DNA of 64,000 nucleotides from Acholoe squamosa (Eukaryota; Annelida; Polychaeta; Phyllodocida; Polynoidae). Numbering within the stretch: the first letter of the stretch is position 1; each line of letters begins with the position of its first letter. The translations under genes and the position numbers were made by a program. Positions 40,122 through 52,600 of the stretch are shown piece by piece. The stretch lies in contig OX439038.1 of the NCBI GenBank assembly GCA_949317995.1, positions 69,450,659 to 69,514,658 of the forward strand, read 5' to 3'. The notes under the pieces are model-generated. The model was not told where the DNA came from, ran no database searches, and worked only from the letters and a program-made list of their open reading frames with translations.

Positions 40122-40929
40122 TGTGGTGGCCTTGGCCAATGATTGCAGACAAAGTCTTTGTTACAAGTTGACTTGTTGACAGGTTTATTGCTGAAGTAGC
40201 CACAGGAGGCCTAATCCCCTTTGGTAGACACTTATTTCCTATGGTTGTCACAGTAGCACTCAGTAACACACAAATGTCCTCAGATAATATAATATTTCAG
40301 CATAGAGTCCATTGAACATAACTGTGTGCAATAACATTCAGTAGTCCAACCTTAGCATGGATATAACCTTCAGGGTAATCTGGTATAATAACCTTCAGGA
40401 TAATAACCTGTACTAAGAATATTGCCTCCTCTTAGTCCTCAGGTACAAAGTCCAGTATATCAGCAAGGTAGTCCATAGGGTTGATGTGAACAGCACAGAT
40501 CAGATGTAGTGGTTGAGGAGGGAAGAGAGGGACCTGCTTTTATATGCTATCTAAAGGCTGAGATCAGAGTCTCACATCATCCAGAAGTATGAGGTCAGAC
40601 TGATGTCAGATAGGGAGACAAACAGGTGACTGATGATATCAGCTAAAAGGATGAAGTAAGCACACTGAGTGGTACACATGAGACAAGTATGACATCAGCA
40701 GGCATGAGATCAGCCAGTGGATATGTTCCAAGAATGCTGATGTAGGCTTACCACATAATACTAGGTCATTGAAACATACAACCATCAACATACCTTTACT
40801 GTACTTTGATTCTAACCCATTTAGTTATAAAATATGACATTCTCAATGTTACAGATATACACCAGAAAATACAAACTTTATTTTATGACAATCTATACAA
40901 CCCTACTGTATTCTTTACCTTACACTACA
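40122..40929 (-). repeat. 3' LTR of the BEL/Pao element
   Basis: 808 bp. Identical in length to the 47485 copy, with differences at CACTCAG/CACATAG, AGAT/AGGT, TACTAAG/TACAAAG, CTGATG/CTGGTG and AAAATATG/AAACTATG. Confidence 0.95.
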
Positions 40930-41246
40930 TTCCCGGCCCCTTAAATGTGAACCTTAGAAGTGAACATTTACAATCCCTTTTAACCTGTACAATTATAAAA
41001 AAAAAACAGTTTAACCATACAGGAATGATTACAGTATACAACCTTGTATAACTGATGACATGTTAAACAATATCTTGGGTATGACTATTACCATAGTTAC
41101 AACACAATATGCAATAGCAATGTCTCATGTATCCTTTTCTTATAGATACAACACAATGGGATTCACACAATGAGCATGGTTACTCTGAATCAAATATAAC
41201 ATCACATCAGATGACCTTTATTCACAAACACAACTCAATGATATGT

Positions 41247-43475
41247 CTATGATGTGACTGACTCAAGCAAACAAAGCTTATCAATAGGTCTGACAAGTAC
41301 ATTTGTAGCAGTTTTGACCTCTGCAGATCGAACTAGACCATCTTTACCTGGGAAAGCTTTAACAACACGCCCAAGAGGCCAACTATTTCTAGCTAGATTC
41401 TCATCCATAACTAATACAAGATCATCAGTTTGGATATTTCTCTTTGTGTCTAACCATTTTTGTCTTAGCTGCAGTGTAGGGAGATACTCTTTTACCCATC
41501 GTTTCCAGAACTGGTCTGCCAGGTACTGTACATGCCTCCACCTACGACTGTACACGTCTTCCTTTCGGAAGGTTCCTGGGGGTGCTCTAAGCCCTACACC
41601 TAACTGAAGCAAGTCATTTGGGGTGAGAGGTTCCAAGTCCTTTGGATCATCTGACACTGGAGTGAGTGGTCTACCATTGACTATGTATTCAACCTCACAG
41701 AATACTGTGTTCAATCTCTCATCATCCAGGACTTGATCTTTTAGTATGGAGTTCAGTACCTTGCGTACTGTCCTGATTTGCCTTTCCCAGACTCCACCCA
41801 TGTGGGATGCAGCTGGCGGATTGAACTCCCACTTTATCTCTCTGATCAAGAGACTTTCCTGTGTCTTATGGTCTTGATTCCACCTTTGAATTGACTCCCA
41901 CAAGTCTTTATTTCCTCCAATAAAGTTGGTTCCATTGTCTGACCTGATCTTTTCAGGTTTTCCTCTCCTAGAGATAAACCTGATTAGTGAGTTGATGAAA
42001 GAATCACCATCCATTGAGCTGAGGATTTCTATATGTATTGCTCTGGTTGTTAAGCAGGTGAAAAGACAGCCATACCTCTTTTCTTGACTACGGCCCCTTT
42101 TTACATAAAATGGGCCAAAACAGTCCACACCAGTGTAGGTGAAGGGAGGCTTGTGAGGTGTGACTCTGTCTGTTGGCAAGTCTGTGATCTTTTGAACTCC
42201 TAACTGTCCTCTCAGTTTCTTGCATATGATACATTTATGCAATACCTTATTCACTAAGAGACGTCCTTGTGGTATCCAGTATTTTTCCCGGACCTTTGAG
42301 AGTACATACTCTCTACCTGAGTGTCTGGAGGTCCATTCATGTGTGTGTCGCACAATAAGCTCTGCAATATGATGGTCCTTAGGCAGTATCAAAGGGTGCT
42401 TGGCCGAGTCAATTATCGGTGCACTTTGAAGTCTGCCCTGTACTCTGAGCATAACATCCTCATCTCTGAATGGCTCCAATTTGAAGATTGTGCTCTTGTG
42501 AGACACTTGCTTGCCTGATTTTAGGCTTCTGAACTCATCTGAATAACAATTTTGTTGTACATGCTTGATAATGCTTCTCTCTGCATTTTGAAGTTCATCA
42601 ACAGTTAGACTAGGAGTCAGTTTAGGCTTTCCTTTTGTCAGCCAATCACAGAAGCGGATCAGCCATGCAATTGCCCTTTTTAGACGATACCAGCTTGAGT
42701 ACCGCTTGAACATTTGTTCCAAGTGATCAGGTGCATCAGTGACTACAACACATGCCTTTGCTTCTTTCTTCACTTCTTGGTCATCTGCTAGCAGGTCAGG
42801 AGATGTTTGAGGAACAACCGGCCACTGGGACTCATCCTCCCACAAGAAGTCCGGCCCCTGTTTCCATCTTTTGCTAGACAGAATTTCATTTGCACTGAGG
42901 CCACGCGAAGCATCATCTGCTGGGTTTGATTTGGTATCTACATACCTCCATTGACTTGGTAAAGATCCATCATGGATGATTGCTACTCTGTTGGCAACAA
43001 AAGTCTGGAACCGCTTGGTAGTGTTCTTGATGTACTGCAAGACTATCATACTGTCAGTCCAAAAGATGGATTCTGTGATTTTCAGACGAAGTTCTCTTCG
43101 CAGTAAGCTGTCCATCTTCACAGCAATCACAGCTGCTGATAACTCTAGTCTGGGAATTGTCATGTGCTTGATGGGAGCAAGTCTTGATTTGCCTTACAGG
43201 AAGGAGCAGTGGATTTGTCCTTGTTCATTTACCACACGAAGATAAGATGCTGTGCCGTAAGCTTCTTCAGATGCATCAGAAAAGTGGTGAAGTTGGATCT
43301 TCACACACTTACCAAAGTCCTGTGGCACAAGGCAACGTCTCACTTTGAACTCTTCAAGATGTGGCAGTTCTTCCAACCACCTTTTCCACTTCTTTGCATT
43401 GTCAGGCTCCAGTTCATCATCCCAACTTTTATCTCTCTTGCATTCATCTTGCTTGGAAAATGAATGGGCATACAA
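41247..43475 (-). pseudogene. BEL/Pao pol, C-terminal half: RNase H and integrase
   Basis: One frame from about 43475 to the stop at 41247, broken only by a TAA at 43182-43184. It starts with the end of the reverse transcriptase/connection (SWDDEL, FSDASEEAYGTASYL, the RNase H first acidic region). MTIPRLELSAAV and FWTDSMIVLQYI, which belong to RNase H, follow. Then come an integrase zinc domain (H...H...CIICKKLRG), and the catalytic core with Asp in YTGVDCFGPF, Asp in RSDNGTNF and Glu in GGVWERQIR. A C-terminal DUF5641-like segment ends the gene (WPLGRVVKAFPGKDGLVRS). All catalytic residues are present. Confidence 0.9.
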
Positions 43476-45500
43476 AACCTAAAGGGTCATACACAGAACT
43501 GACCACTCTGAGAAGCCCTCTTCGGGTGAATATCACTTCTTTTTCCTTGATCTTAATGCCAAATACATCTTCATGAGTGTCCCATTGAACACCTAATGCC
43601 CTTTCCACTGGAAGTGCCTCTGAGTCCAGATCAAAATCTTTGACCTCCTTTGCTCTGTCCTCAGGGGAAACAGATTCTATGACCTCTTTGTTGTTAGAGA
43701 TCCATTTGGTCAGCCGGAAACCTCCAAGGCTTAAAAGCTGACAAAGTTCATCCAGCAATCTCTTTGCTTGATTTACTGTTGATACTGATTTGAGACAGTC
43801 ATCAGCATAGAAGTTCTCCATTACAGTCTTGACAGTCTCTTCATCAAACTCAGTTTTGTGGTCTTCAGCTGTGTGCTTAAGAGCAAAGCTTGCACAGCTA
43901 GGGCTCCATACTCCACCAAACAAGTGTACTGCCATTCTGTATGTCTCTGGGGGAAGATCAGGGTTGCCATCTTTCCACCACAGGAACCTTAGTACATCTC
44001 TGTGTTGTGGAGACACACATACTTGATGAAACATGGCTTCTATGTCACCCATTATTGCTATGTGGTCTTCCCTGAATCTTAGCAACACTCCAATCAATTT
44101 GTTTGTCATATCAGGGCCTTGCAGCACTTGCTTGTTTAGTGATGTGCCACCATATTCTGCTGCACAATCAAAGACAATCCGAAGCTCGCCTGGCTTATTT
44201 GGACTTGTGACAGAATGGTGAGGAATGTACCACTTGACACTGCTGTCATCTTCATTTTCCTGGACAGGTTCTGCATATCCTTTCTGAACTAAATCCTCTA
44301 TACCTTCCTTGTAAAGCTTATGAAGATCGGCATCCTTGGACAATCTTCTGCCAAGACTCTGTAAGCGTTTCTCTGTCATTTTCTTATTGTCTTGCAGATC
44401 TGGTGGTGTGACCTTAAAGGGTATGTCCATCTCATAATGGTTATCTTTTAGTTTGATGGACCCATTCCAGACATCCAGAACCCTTTTGTCATCTTGAGAC
44501 ATCTGTGGGAGGCTTCCAGCCAAAGTTTGAGCCACATCCAATTTCCAGAACTGCTCAACTTGTGCTTCCAGACTTACATCTGGTCCCTGGTCAGCTTGAA
44601 TGAAATTGCAAAGAGCAGATCCATCTTGGTTCTCACCTTGTAGAGGACCATTGAGTGTCCAGCCTAGAATTGTTCTAGTGGCATAGGGTTCATTTTCCCT
44701 TCCTCTCCTCACTTCAAGGGGGATTAGAGTATCTGGGACATCCTGACCAATACGAAGAGTGACATCTGACTTCTCTTTATGGAATACTGTCAGATCCTTA
44801 AGATGATCCCATTTCTTTACATCTCCTGAAGATGGTATACTATCCCTTAGCTTTGGAAACCTTGTCAGGGCATAGACTTGTGGTAGTTGAACTACTCTTC
44901 TTTTCTTCTTTGGCCCTGTAGTTGCTGTGACTTCAAGAGAGATTTCAAGGCTATCCATATCTTTACCCTCACCAAGAGTTTCTAATGACAGGGAGGTCTT
45001 TTCTCCCTTTACTTCAAGTTGCTTTACCAAGTCCTTTGAACAGAAGGTTTTGTTGCTTCCTGGATCAAGCAGGGCATGGGTACGTATGTAGTTGCTCTGT
45101 CCCTTTCCTCTGATATACACTGAAACTATAGGTAGGGCGACCTTTGAGCTTACAATATCTGATTGCCCACAGGCATAACTTTTGGCTTCTACCTGCTTGT
45201 CTTGAGACTTCTGATCTTTCTTTTGTTCCTCATCCTTTGAGGACTCTGACTTGGTGACCTTTGCTGGTTGATGAAGCAATGCAGAGTGTTTCCCTTTACA
45301 CTCCTTTTCTTGACAGCCTTTTGGTCTTTTACACTCCTTAGAAGTGTGATTACCAAAGTCAAGACAATTGAAACATAGTCTTTTCTCTTTCAGAACTTCC
45401 CATCTCTTTTCCAGGGACATCTTCTTAAACTTGTCACATCCACTCACTCTGTGACCATCAGCATCACATATACGGCACTTGTATCCCTTGGGCTTGTTCT
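43444..45500 (-). pseudogene. BEL/Pao gag-pol middle: zinc knuckles, protease, reverse transcriptase
   Basis: The frame is entered by a shift near 45510 and left by another near 43450. The first zinc cluster, CRICDADGH, is followed by the BEL-type CFNCLDFGNHTSKEC cluster. The aspartic protease active site is ALLDPGSNKTFC (DPG instead of the more common DSG/DTG). The reverse transcriptase contains RIVFDCAAEYGGTSLN, MGDIEAMFHQV and FYADD near 43820-43834. The thumb end VYDPLGFVCPF precedes the next frame. Confidence 0.92.
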
Positions 45501-47430
45501 CTTTTTGGTCTGATCTACAGGTTTGGCTTTGACATCTTTGCTCTGGGTGTCAGTATCAGTCACACTAACATTAAAACTTGATCCTTTCTTCTTGAACTGG
45601 GAAGGCTTACCCTTTGGTTCCTTGGTGACTGACCCTACATTCCCAAATACTGGATCATTAGCCTCTCCAGCTACCATCTCAAGGAACTGGACAAATTCAT
45701 CAAAGTTTGGGTATTCCCCAAATCTCTCACGGATCTTAAAGGCCTCCTTACGCCATCGAGTTTGGATATACAATGGCAGTCTTGTCAAGATCTTCACCAT
45801 TCTATCTTGAGATTCTACCTCTTTGAGCTTATTCATAGCTCGAAGTGTTTCCATGCAGCCCCTAACATCATCAGCAAAGTCCTGAAGAGCTTCACCATCA
45901 TTTGGCTTCACTGCTGGGCCTTCCGTTATCTTTGAGACCATGCCTTTGAGATCACAAAGTCATTACCAAACCTCTGTTTCAGCAGGCTTCTGGCCTTCTT
46001 ATAGCCTTCTGACGGGGCCATTAATGCACATGGCTGTATTACCTTTGATGCCTTTCCTGTGCAATACTCAAACAGTCTGTTCAGTTTATCACTAGCCTCA
46101 ATATTGGCCTTATCTACACTAGCATCAAAGGCATTCATAAAGGTCCAATACTTCATAGGATCCCCATCAAATTTCATCAGGCTAGTCTTTGGTAGACGAA
46201 TAACATCTAGCATCTGATGTTGGATTATCTGGGATTCTAAGGCTGACTGACTTTTCTCTTGGATTTCACCAAGAGTTTGATTTATACCCTTGAGGTTGGG
46301 GTCTGATGGCTGTTTCTCACTATTCCTATCTGAAACTCCACAATCTGAGCTACTTGTCCAATGGTGAATGTCTCATCTGATCTTCTATCATTGTAACCTG
46401 TTATAGGTGATCCTGACCATTCAGGTGCAAAAGGGTTTTGGTAACCTGCTATAGGTGACCCTGACCACTCAGGTGCAAAAGGGTTGAGCCTTGATTTCCT
46501 CACTTCTGGTTCTTTCTCATTTGAACTAAAGCTATTACCAAAATGTCTATCAGGAATATTTTGACTGACCTTTGATGCTTTATACACATAATCAGGATAC
46601 TCAACAAACTTGGTCAGGGCATCTTCTTCAGCTGCTGCAGCCTCAAGTTGAAACTGCATTTGTAGTTGTTGACGGCGTAGTTCCATTTTCTTCTTTTCAC
46701 GCTCCAGCCACAGCTCCTTCTGCCTGCGCTGATGTTCAGCCTCTTGCTGCTGACGTTCAGCCTCTTCCCGAAGCTGTTCTTCTCGGCGGCATGCCTCTGC
46801 TCGCTGCTGTTCTTCTCGACGGCGTGCCTCTGCTCGCTGCTGTTCTTCTCAACGGCGTGCCTCTGCTCGCTGCTCTTCAACTTCTTGTTCTAGTTGTAGC
46901 TGGGTAAGCTCAAGCTCTTGTAACTCCCAGAGAGCTTTAGCCTTGACTTCAAGAGCAGCCCGTTTTGCAACTGCCTTAGCTCGTGTGCTTGATGCCCTTG
47001 ATGCCCTGGAGGTGGCACCAGAGCCAACCTGAGACACACTGTCATGAGCATAAATACTGTCCTGCAGTCTCTGCTGTTCCAGGAGAATGTCATACTGTTT
47101 CTTTGTGTCAACAAACCTTCCCTCCATCTGGGAATACACAGCCTCTTCAGTTGAGGCCCTATCAGGTTGAATGTCCACTACTAAATCCATGATCTCCTGA
47201 TGCACTGAATAGAAGTTTGAGAATGCAGTTGCCATTTTCTCAACTGCAACTTTGAGTTCAGGCAGTCCAGCATCCTTGTTCATCAGATGAATCACCATAT
47301 CAATTTTCTTAGTTAAATGTCCAGCATACCCACCTCTTGAGCGGCGCAGTGTCACCAGTTGTTCAGTTTTGACACTATGTGGATCCAACATCCTGCTTGA
47401 TTCCCTGTGCCTGGAACCAATCTCTGACAT
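45444..47430 (-). pseudogene. BEL/Pao gag
   Basis: I choose ATG 47428-47430, because the earlier ATG at 47502 lies within the LTR. The frame runs through a long coiled coil with an EEQQRAEA(R/C)RR repeat (46745-46870). A TGA at 46849-46851 stands where the neighbouring repeat units read CGA, a C-to-T change at a CpG. Frameshifts near 46325, 45935 and 45510 then follow. The middle block (KFDGDPMKYWTFMNAFD, LLKQRFGN) is the DUF1759 capsid-like region found before the zinc knuckles in this superfamily. A direct repeat encodes PFAPEWSGSPI twice. Confidence 0.85.
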
Positions 47431-47484
47431 GATGACTTGCTTAGTCCTTGCTGAGGATCCTTGAAGATTATTCTTTGTACCAAA

Positions 47485-48292
47485 TGTGGTGGCCTTGGCC
47501 AATGATTGCAGACAAAGTCTTTGTTACAAGTTGACTTGTTGACAGGTTTATTGCTGAAGTAGCCACAGGAGGCCTAATCCCCTTTGGTAGACACTTATTT
47601 CCTATGGTTGTCACAGTAGCACATAGTAACACACAAATGTCCTCAGGTAATATAATATTTCAGCATAGAGTCCATTGAACATAACTGTGTGCAATAACAT
47701 TCAGTAGTCCAACCTTAGCATGGATATAACCTTCAGGGTAATCTGGTATAATAACCTTCAGGATAATAACCTGTACAAAGAATATTGCCTCCTCTTAGTC
47801 CTCAGGTACAAAGTCCAGTATATCAGCAAGGTAGTCCATAGGGTTGATGTGAACAGCACAGATCAGATGTAGTGGTTGAGGAGGGAAGAGAGGGACCTGC
47901 TTTTATATGCTATCTAAAGGCTGAGATCAGAGTCTCACATCATCCAGAAGTATGAGGTCAGACTGATGTCAGATAGGGAGACAAACAGGTGACTGGTGAT
48001 ATCAGCTAAAAGGATGAAGTAAGCACACTGAGTGGTACACATGAGACAAGTATGACATCAGCAGGCATGAGATCAGCCAGTGGATATGTTCCAAGAATGC
48101 TGATGTAGGCTTACCACATAATACTAGGTCATTGAAACATACAACCATCAACATACCTTTACTGTACTTTGATTCTAACCCATTTAGTTATAAACTATGA
48201 CATTCTCAATGTTACAGATATACACCAGAAAATACAAACTTTATTTTATGACAATCTATACAACCCTACTGTATTCTTTACCTTACACTACA
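47485..48292 (-). repeat. 5' LTR of the BEL/Pao element
   Basis: 808 bp, about 99% identical to the 3' LTR by eye. An AATACAAACTTTATTTTATG segment on the plus strand gives AATAAAGT on the minus strand (a polyadenylation signal) in both LTRs. Confidence 0.95.
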
Positions 48293-48297
48293 CGCAT

Positions 48298-48525
48298 GTA
48301 TGGATTTAGTCTCTCGGGTGATTTATGTATATACTGTAGGAGGACTTTACCCATGGCTAGAACCATTAGGTGAGTGACTTGATGCAGTCGCTCTTGGAGT
48401 AGACTAGTACCTGGCCCACTACGCTTACGGAGGTACGGAGGGCGCCTCGGCACCAAAGTACTCTTGAAGTGGAATAGCATTTCTTGGTTATTTGGAACAT
48501 CCTCATTTAGCCTTTTGAATAACAT
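48298..48525 (-). CDS. Possible host exon interrupted by the BEL element
   Basis: A minus-strand frame from ATG 48525 is open for 76 codons up to the CGCAT duplication, and its stop lies inside the LTR. The translation (KSTLVPRRPPYLRKRSGPG, LLQERLHQVTHLMVL) is not recognised. If it is an exon, the retrotransposon insertion truncated it. It may equally be a chance frame. Confidence 0.25.
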
Positions 48526-49606
48526 ATACTATATAGCGATCTTGAAACCCATATATAGTCAAAGGTGCGCGAGATATGGTCTCACTGAGATTCGTCACAG
48601 GAGGAAAAATTCATTTCATTTAGATGATTGGGGAAAATGCTAATAAATTTAACCTGTGATTTGATAAGGATCTGTGATCATTTGTATTGATGTCTCTGAC
48701 CATGAAATATCAATGTGGGTAATTTTGCAGTGGTCAAACTTATGTTGTCGTGCATGTACTTGTCCTGAAATAGATAGGGCCTACAGATTCTCACTCTAGT
48801 CTACTCTAGTCATGCAAAACTGACAATTGACCTCACGCATCTCTCAATTCACCCTTTATGTCACGGTGGATACAGCGGTCAACCAGCTATTTGTAGGCCC
48901 CTATTGCATGTTGTCGGGTTTAACCAGGGACTTCCACATCACAATTTGTTTCTCAACATTTGGCAACTAGTTTTCCATGTTGATTTAATTTTCCCTTTTC
49001 TCTGCCAATTGGGTGAAATAACTTAGGGACATTTATTCTCACGATCACATGAGACATACAATGGGTCTAAGTGATAGTTACTTGAGTGTATATCACTCTG
49101 TTTCACTTTGTGAGATTCACCTCTGTGTGACCAATTTTATGGATCTTTGTCCATCTATTTCATGTGAACATTGTGAATTTAACCATTAGATAAGGGACTC
49201 TAGCTATTACGATGGTGGGGTATGCTATGCACAATATGGTTTCTCCACAAGGGTTTCTATGCATTAATTTTTCAGTTAGCTGCAGGACGCTAGAAAATAG
49301 GAGCACTAAATAGCGCAAAGCCACAGTGGATTTATCCAGGTTCGTGCGGGGCATTGTCGGGCCTGCCTTTGGTCTCCATACCAATTGTGCCGCAATGGTA
49401 ATAGTTTGGTGCTGCCTGTAATAGGGTTTATGAAGCATTGGGCCGCATATTTACATCTATTTGATGGATCTATCAGATGTCAGATCTATTCAATACTCCA
49501 AGCCGTTCTGGCGCTCTCAGCACGGCACACAAACACCCATCCCACCTCATACACTCTGAGTTTGCTTCTACATTTTGAGTACACCCGAGTACACATTACA
49601 GCAACA
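48526..49606. other. Upstream flank of the glutamate-receptor gene
   Basis: No coding region or TATA box is recognised. It probably contains the promoter and 5' untranslated region of the downstream receptor. Confidence 0.4.
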
Positions 49607-52600
49607 ATGGCTCAAAGGCTGCTGGCTATTGTCACGGGACTAACTCTAGTGATAAACTGTCACACTCTAGGAAGATCAGGTAAATACTTTTTTTTAGAAA
49701 GGTAATACTTTGTAGAAATTAAGGTTCTAGTCTGGTAATGATATAAGTAGATTTGACCCTTCATCTAATTTCTTATTGAATCCTATGGTTTTTTTTCTGC
49801 ATGATAATATTATAGTGATGAGGTTCTTTCAGAAGCATTGTAACTGTGCACCATTCCAAGCCCAACCATCTGGGAGTGTATATGTAGGTAAATTAGATTT
49901 TAGGAATCGAATAAAGGGTCTTTCTAAAGAAATATCATTTCAGAAAGAAAACGAAGTATTTTATAAGAAAGTTAAAACCTTAACATGTTTTGTATTTTTA
50001 AATAAATATAGTATGTGTTAGTGAAACGTTTTCTTTCATGAACATTTCTACTCCCGTAGAATATAATTTTGTTATCTGAGTAGATTGTGTGAATAATTAA
50101 AATAATATAAGTGTATAATAACAGTTCATTCTATTTTTTTCACATCCTGATTTGCCATGGCTCCTCCTTTTCACAGTTAACATTGCATCTAGAATTGTGG
50201 ACTGTGAGTGTGTAAGAACACAGAGGGTGTTCAACATACTACAGACCTTAGTCACCGGGAGTAGACTTAGTCACCTCACTATCATCACTGATGCCACACA
50301 ACAAGGTAATTAAAACAACAGACCCATAATTATGATGAAAAGTTGATCTTTCTAACCTTTCATGTTAAATAAATCATTGATAGTCCCGGCTAGATGTAAA
50401 AGGCACATAAAGTACTAGTTGCAATGTCTGTATACCTGTAACTAATGCTATATGCATCAAGCAATGCAGTATGTGGCACCTAAAACAAGGGAGGGGGGGG
50501 GCAGGGGGTCCAAATGCAGGATCCAAATCTAGCTATATAGCTAGAGACTCACTCTACACCGTTTTAGTAGACATGTTGCATCCATGTACATTACCTTCAT
50601 GCCTTCATGATTTACAGAGCAACATCTATTGACCATAAGGGATCATTATAATTTTATGTTATTCTCACCTAAAGTATTATTAATTTTCCTGTGATAGGAT
50701 GTGGAGACCTGACAGACCTACAAGATGTCCTGTTCACCTTTTCGTGCTCAGGCTGGGATTTTAATCTGTTCTTGACTGCACCAGTGTATAAAAGGACAAC
50801 CTTAAGTACCATCATAATAAACTGTGATACAAACACCACAGAGGTAGGGGATCCACAGTTCACATTATAATGAATGTCACTCTAACATTGTCACGAGATG
50901 TGTGGGTTATAGTCCTGAGGGGCAGGAGGTTAAATCATGGATAGGGGCACAGGCATAAGGCCACGGCTCCTATCCATGATTTTCACTGCATATATACCAG
51001 GGGAATGCTTAAAATATACACTTATCAGGTGAATGCCTAAATATGTCAGGTAATTGCGGTCAATAGAATTGTGTCTTCATGAAAAGTATTGCTTTACAAA
51101 GTTGATTGGCTGGAATTAAAGAAAGACCAATTTGAAATATTCTATACTTGATCAATACCTATACTAACTTCATGTAAACCTCACCAGGGCTTGTTTCTCC
51201 TTATTCAGAATATTGTACAAGAGATTCTTGCTATGCGGAGAGAAGGTATTGCAGAGAGGCGACTTTTATTCCCATTTTATAATTTCATTATGACTCAACC
51301 TGTTACTGATGATGCAACATTCTGGCTTGATCTAAGTGGTGTGCATCAAATCAACATTGTCAGGACTCTAAGAGAGACTGTGGATGAGGTAATATCAAAT
51401 TGATTTATGATAACTGTTATTTTTCGTCTACTAATTTTCTATCAGCACTATTACATGAATTGAAAGTAAATATTGGCATAGTAACCAGAACATATTGCAT
51501 GGCATGTCATAATATGGTATCGAACAATTTTCTCCAATACAGGCAGGGTGTAGTAAGGCAGAGTATAAAATACAGACACGTGAGGGTGATGGTGCTTGGA
51601 GAGTGGTGGGCAGGTACAGAGACACCTACCACGGAGACCCAGGCTTCATCAGGAACAAGTTTGTTAACTTTGAGGGGATGAGTCTCAAAGTGACACATGT
51701 ACTTGTAGGTTTAGTTTTGTTTTCTAAGATCTGTAAATTTTTCCTGACTTTTTCCGGAAGTGGTTAATTTGCAATGGTTGTTATGGTGAAGGTTGATATA
51801 CCAGCAGTTCTTTAGAACTTTGAATATAGATTTTATTAGAATATTTCTAACAAAGCCTCATAATCAACTGACATCAATTATCTCCAGTATACCTAGGATT
51901 TATCTAAAAGCACAAAGATTGAACAGGTTAGAGTAATACAGTTTACTAAAAGTTCGTTTTTGATTATTAGCATATTGATGTGAACTGTTTATCCTTTCCA
52001 GTACAGTCCCTTTACCATGATGCGGAATGGGGTTTACTATGGGTTCTGTATAGATATATTGGAATACCTGGCTCGTCAGTTGAATTTCACGTAAGTTTTC
52101 CTAGAAAAGATTCATTTTGGGGATTTTGAAAAAGATTTTCTCCCTGCTTGTAATTAGCTAGTTAACCCTCTCACCACTGCTGGCCTGATGTCAGACCAGA
52201 ACAACACTATATTTCATATCAAGGCCATAGCCTTCAAAGGCCACCATTTTGGGAGTTTTGAGTGTATCTGTCTCATTTATTCACTACTTATAGTCAAGCA
52301 GTGCAATAAGACAGTGCTTTTATCATATCAGCTGACCTTAGGAAGAGGTCAAAGGTCGCCAGGATCCTATTGCAGTTCACCCTATAATCTAGGGCTAAAA
52401 GAGCAGTAAAATAAAGGTGTTAGAGCTGCTAATCCATGTATACCCTACCCCAACGCCATCATCTACCATTCAGGGTGGTAGTCCACACAATTAGCTTCAA
52501 TATGCACCCATTTTCATCCCTCTGTGAGCAATGGTTCATGAGATACAGACTTTGGCATTCTGACCAAGCAGTGAAGTACAGAAAAACTGGGTGGCAACCA

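Larger units (their letters stand above)
40122..48292 (-). mobile_element. Complete BEL/Pao LTR retrotransposon, minus strand
   Basis: Two 808-bp LTRs (40122-40929 and 47485-48292) differ at about six positions by eye. They are flanked by a 5-bp target duplication, CGCAT, at 40117-40121 and 48293-48297. Read on the minus strand each LTR starts TGTAGTG and ends CCACCACA. Next to the 5' LTR lies the primer-binding site TTTGGTACAAAG (47473-47484). Next to the 3' LTR lies the purine tract AAGGGGCCGGGA (40930-40941). Domain order gag, zinc knuckle, protease, reverse transcriptase, RNase H, integrase with DUF1758/DUF1759-type content identifies BEL/Pao. No env. The coding region has about four frameshifts and two stops. 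Confidence 0.95.
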
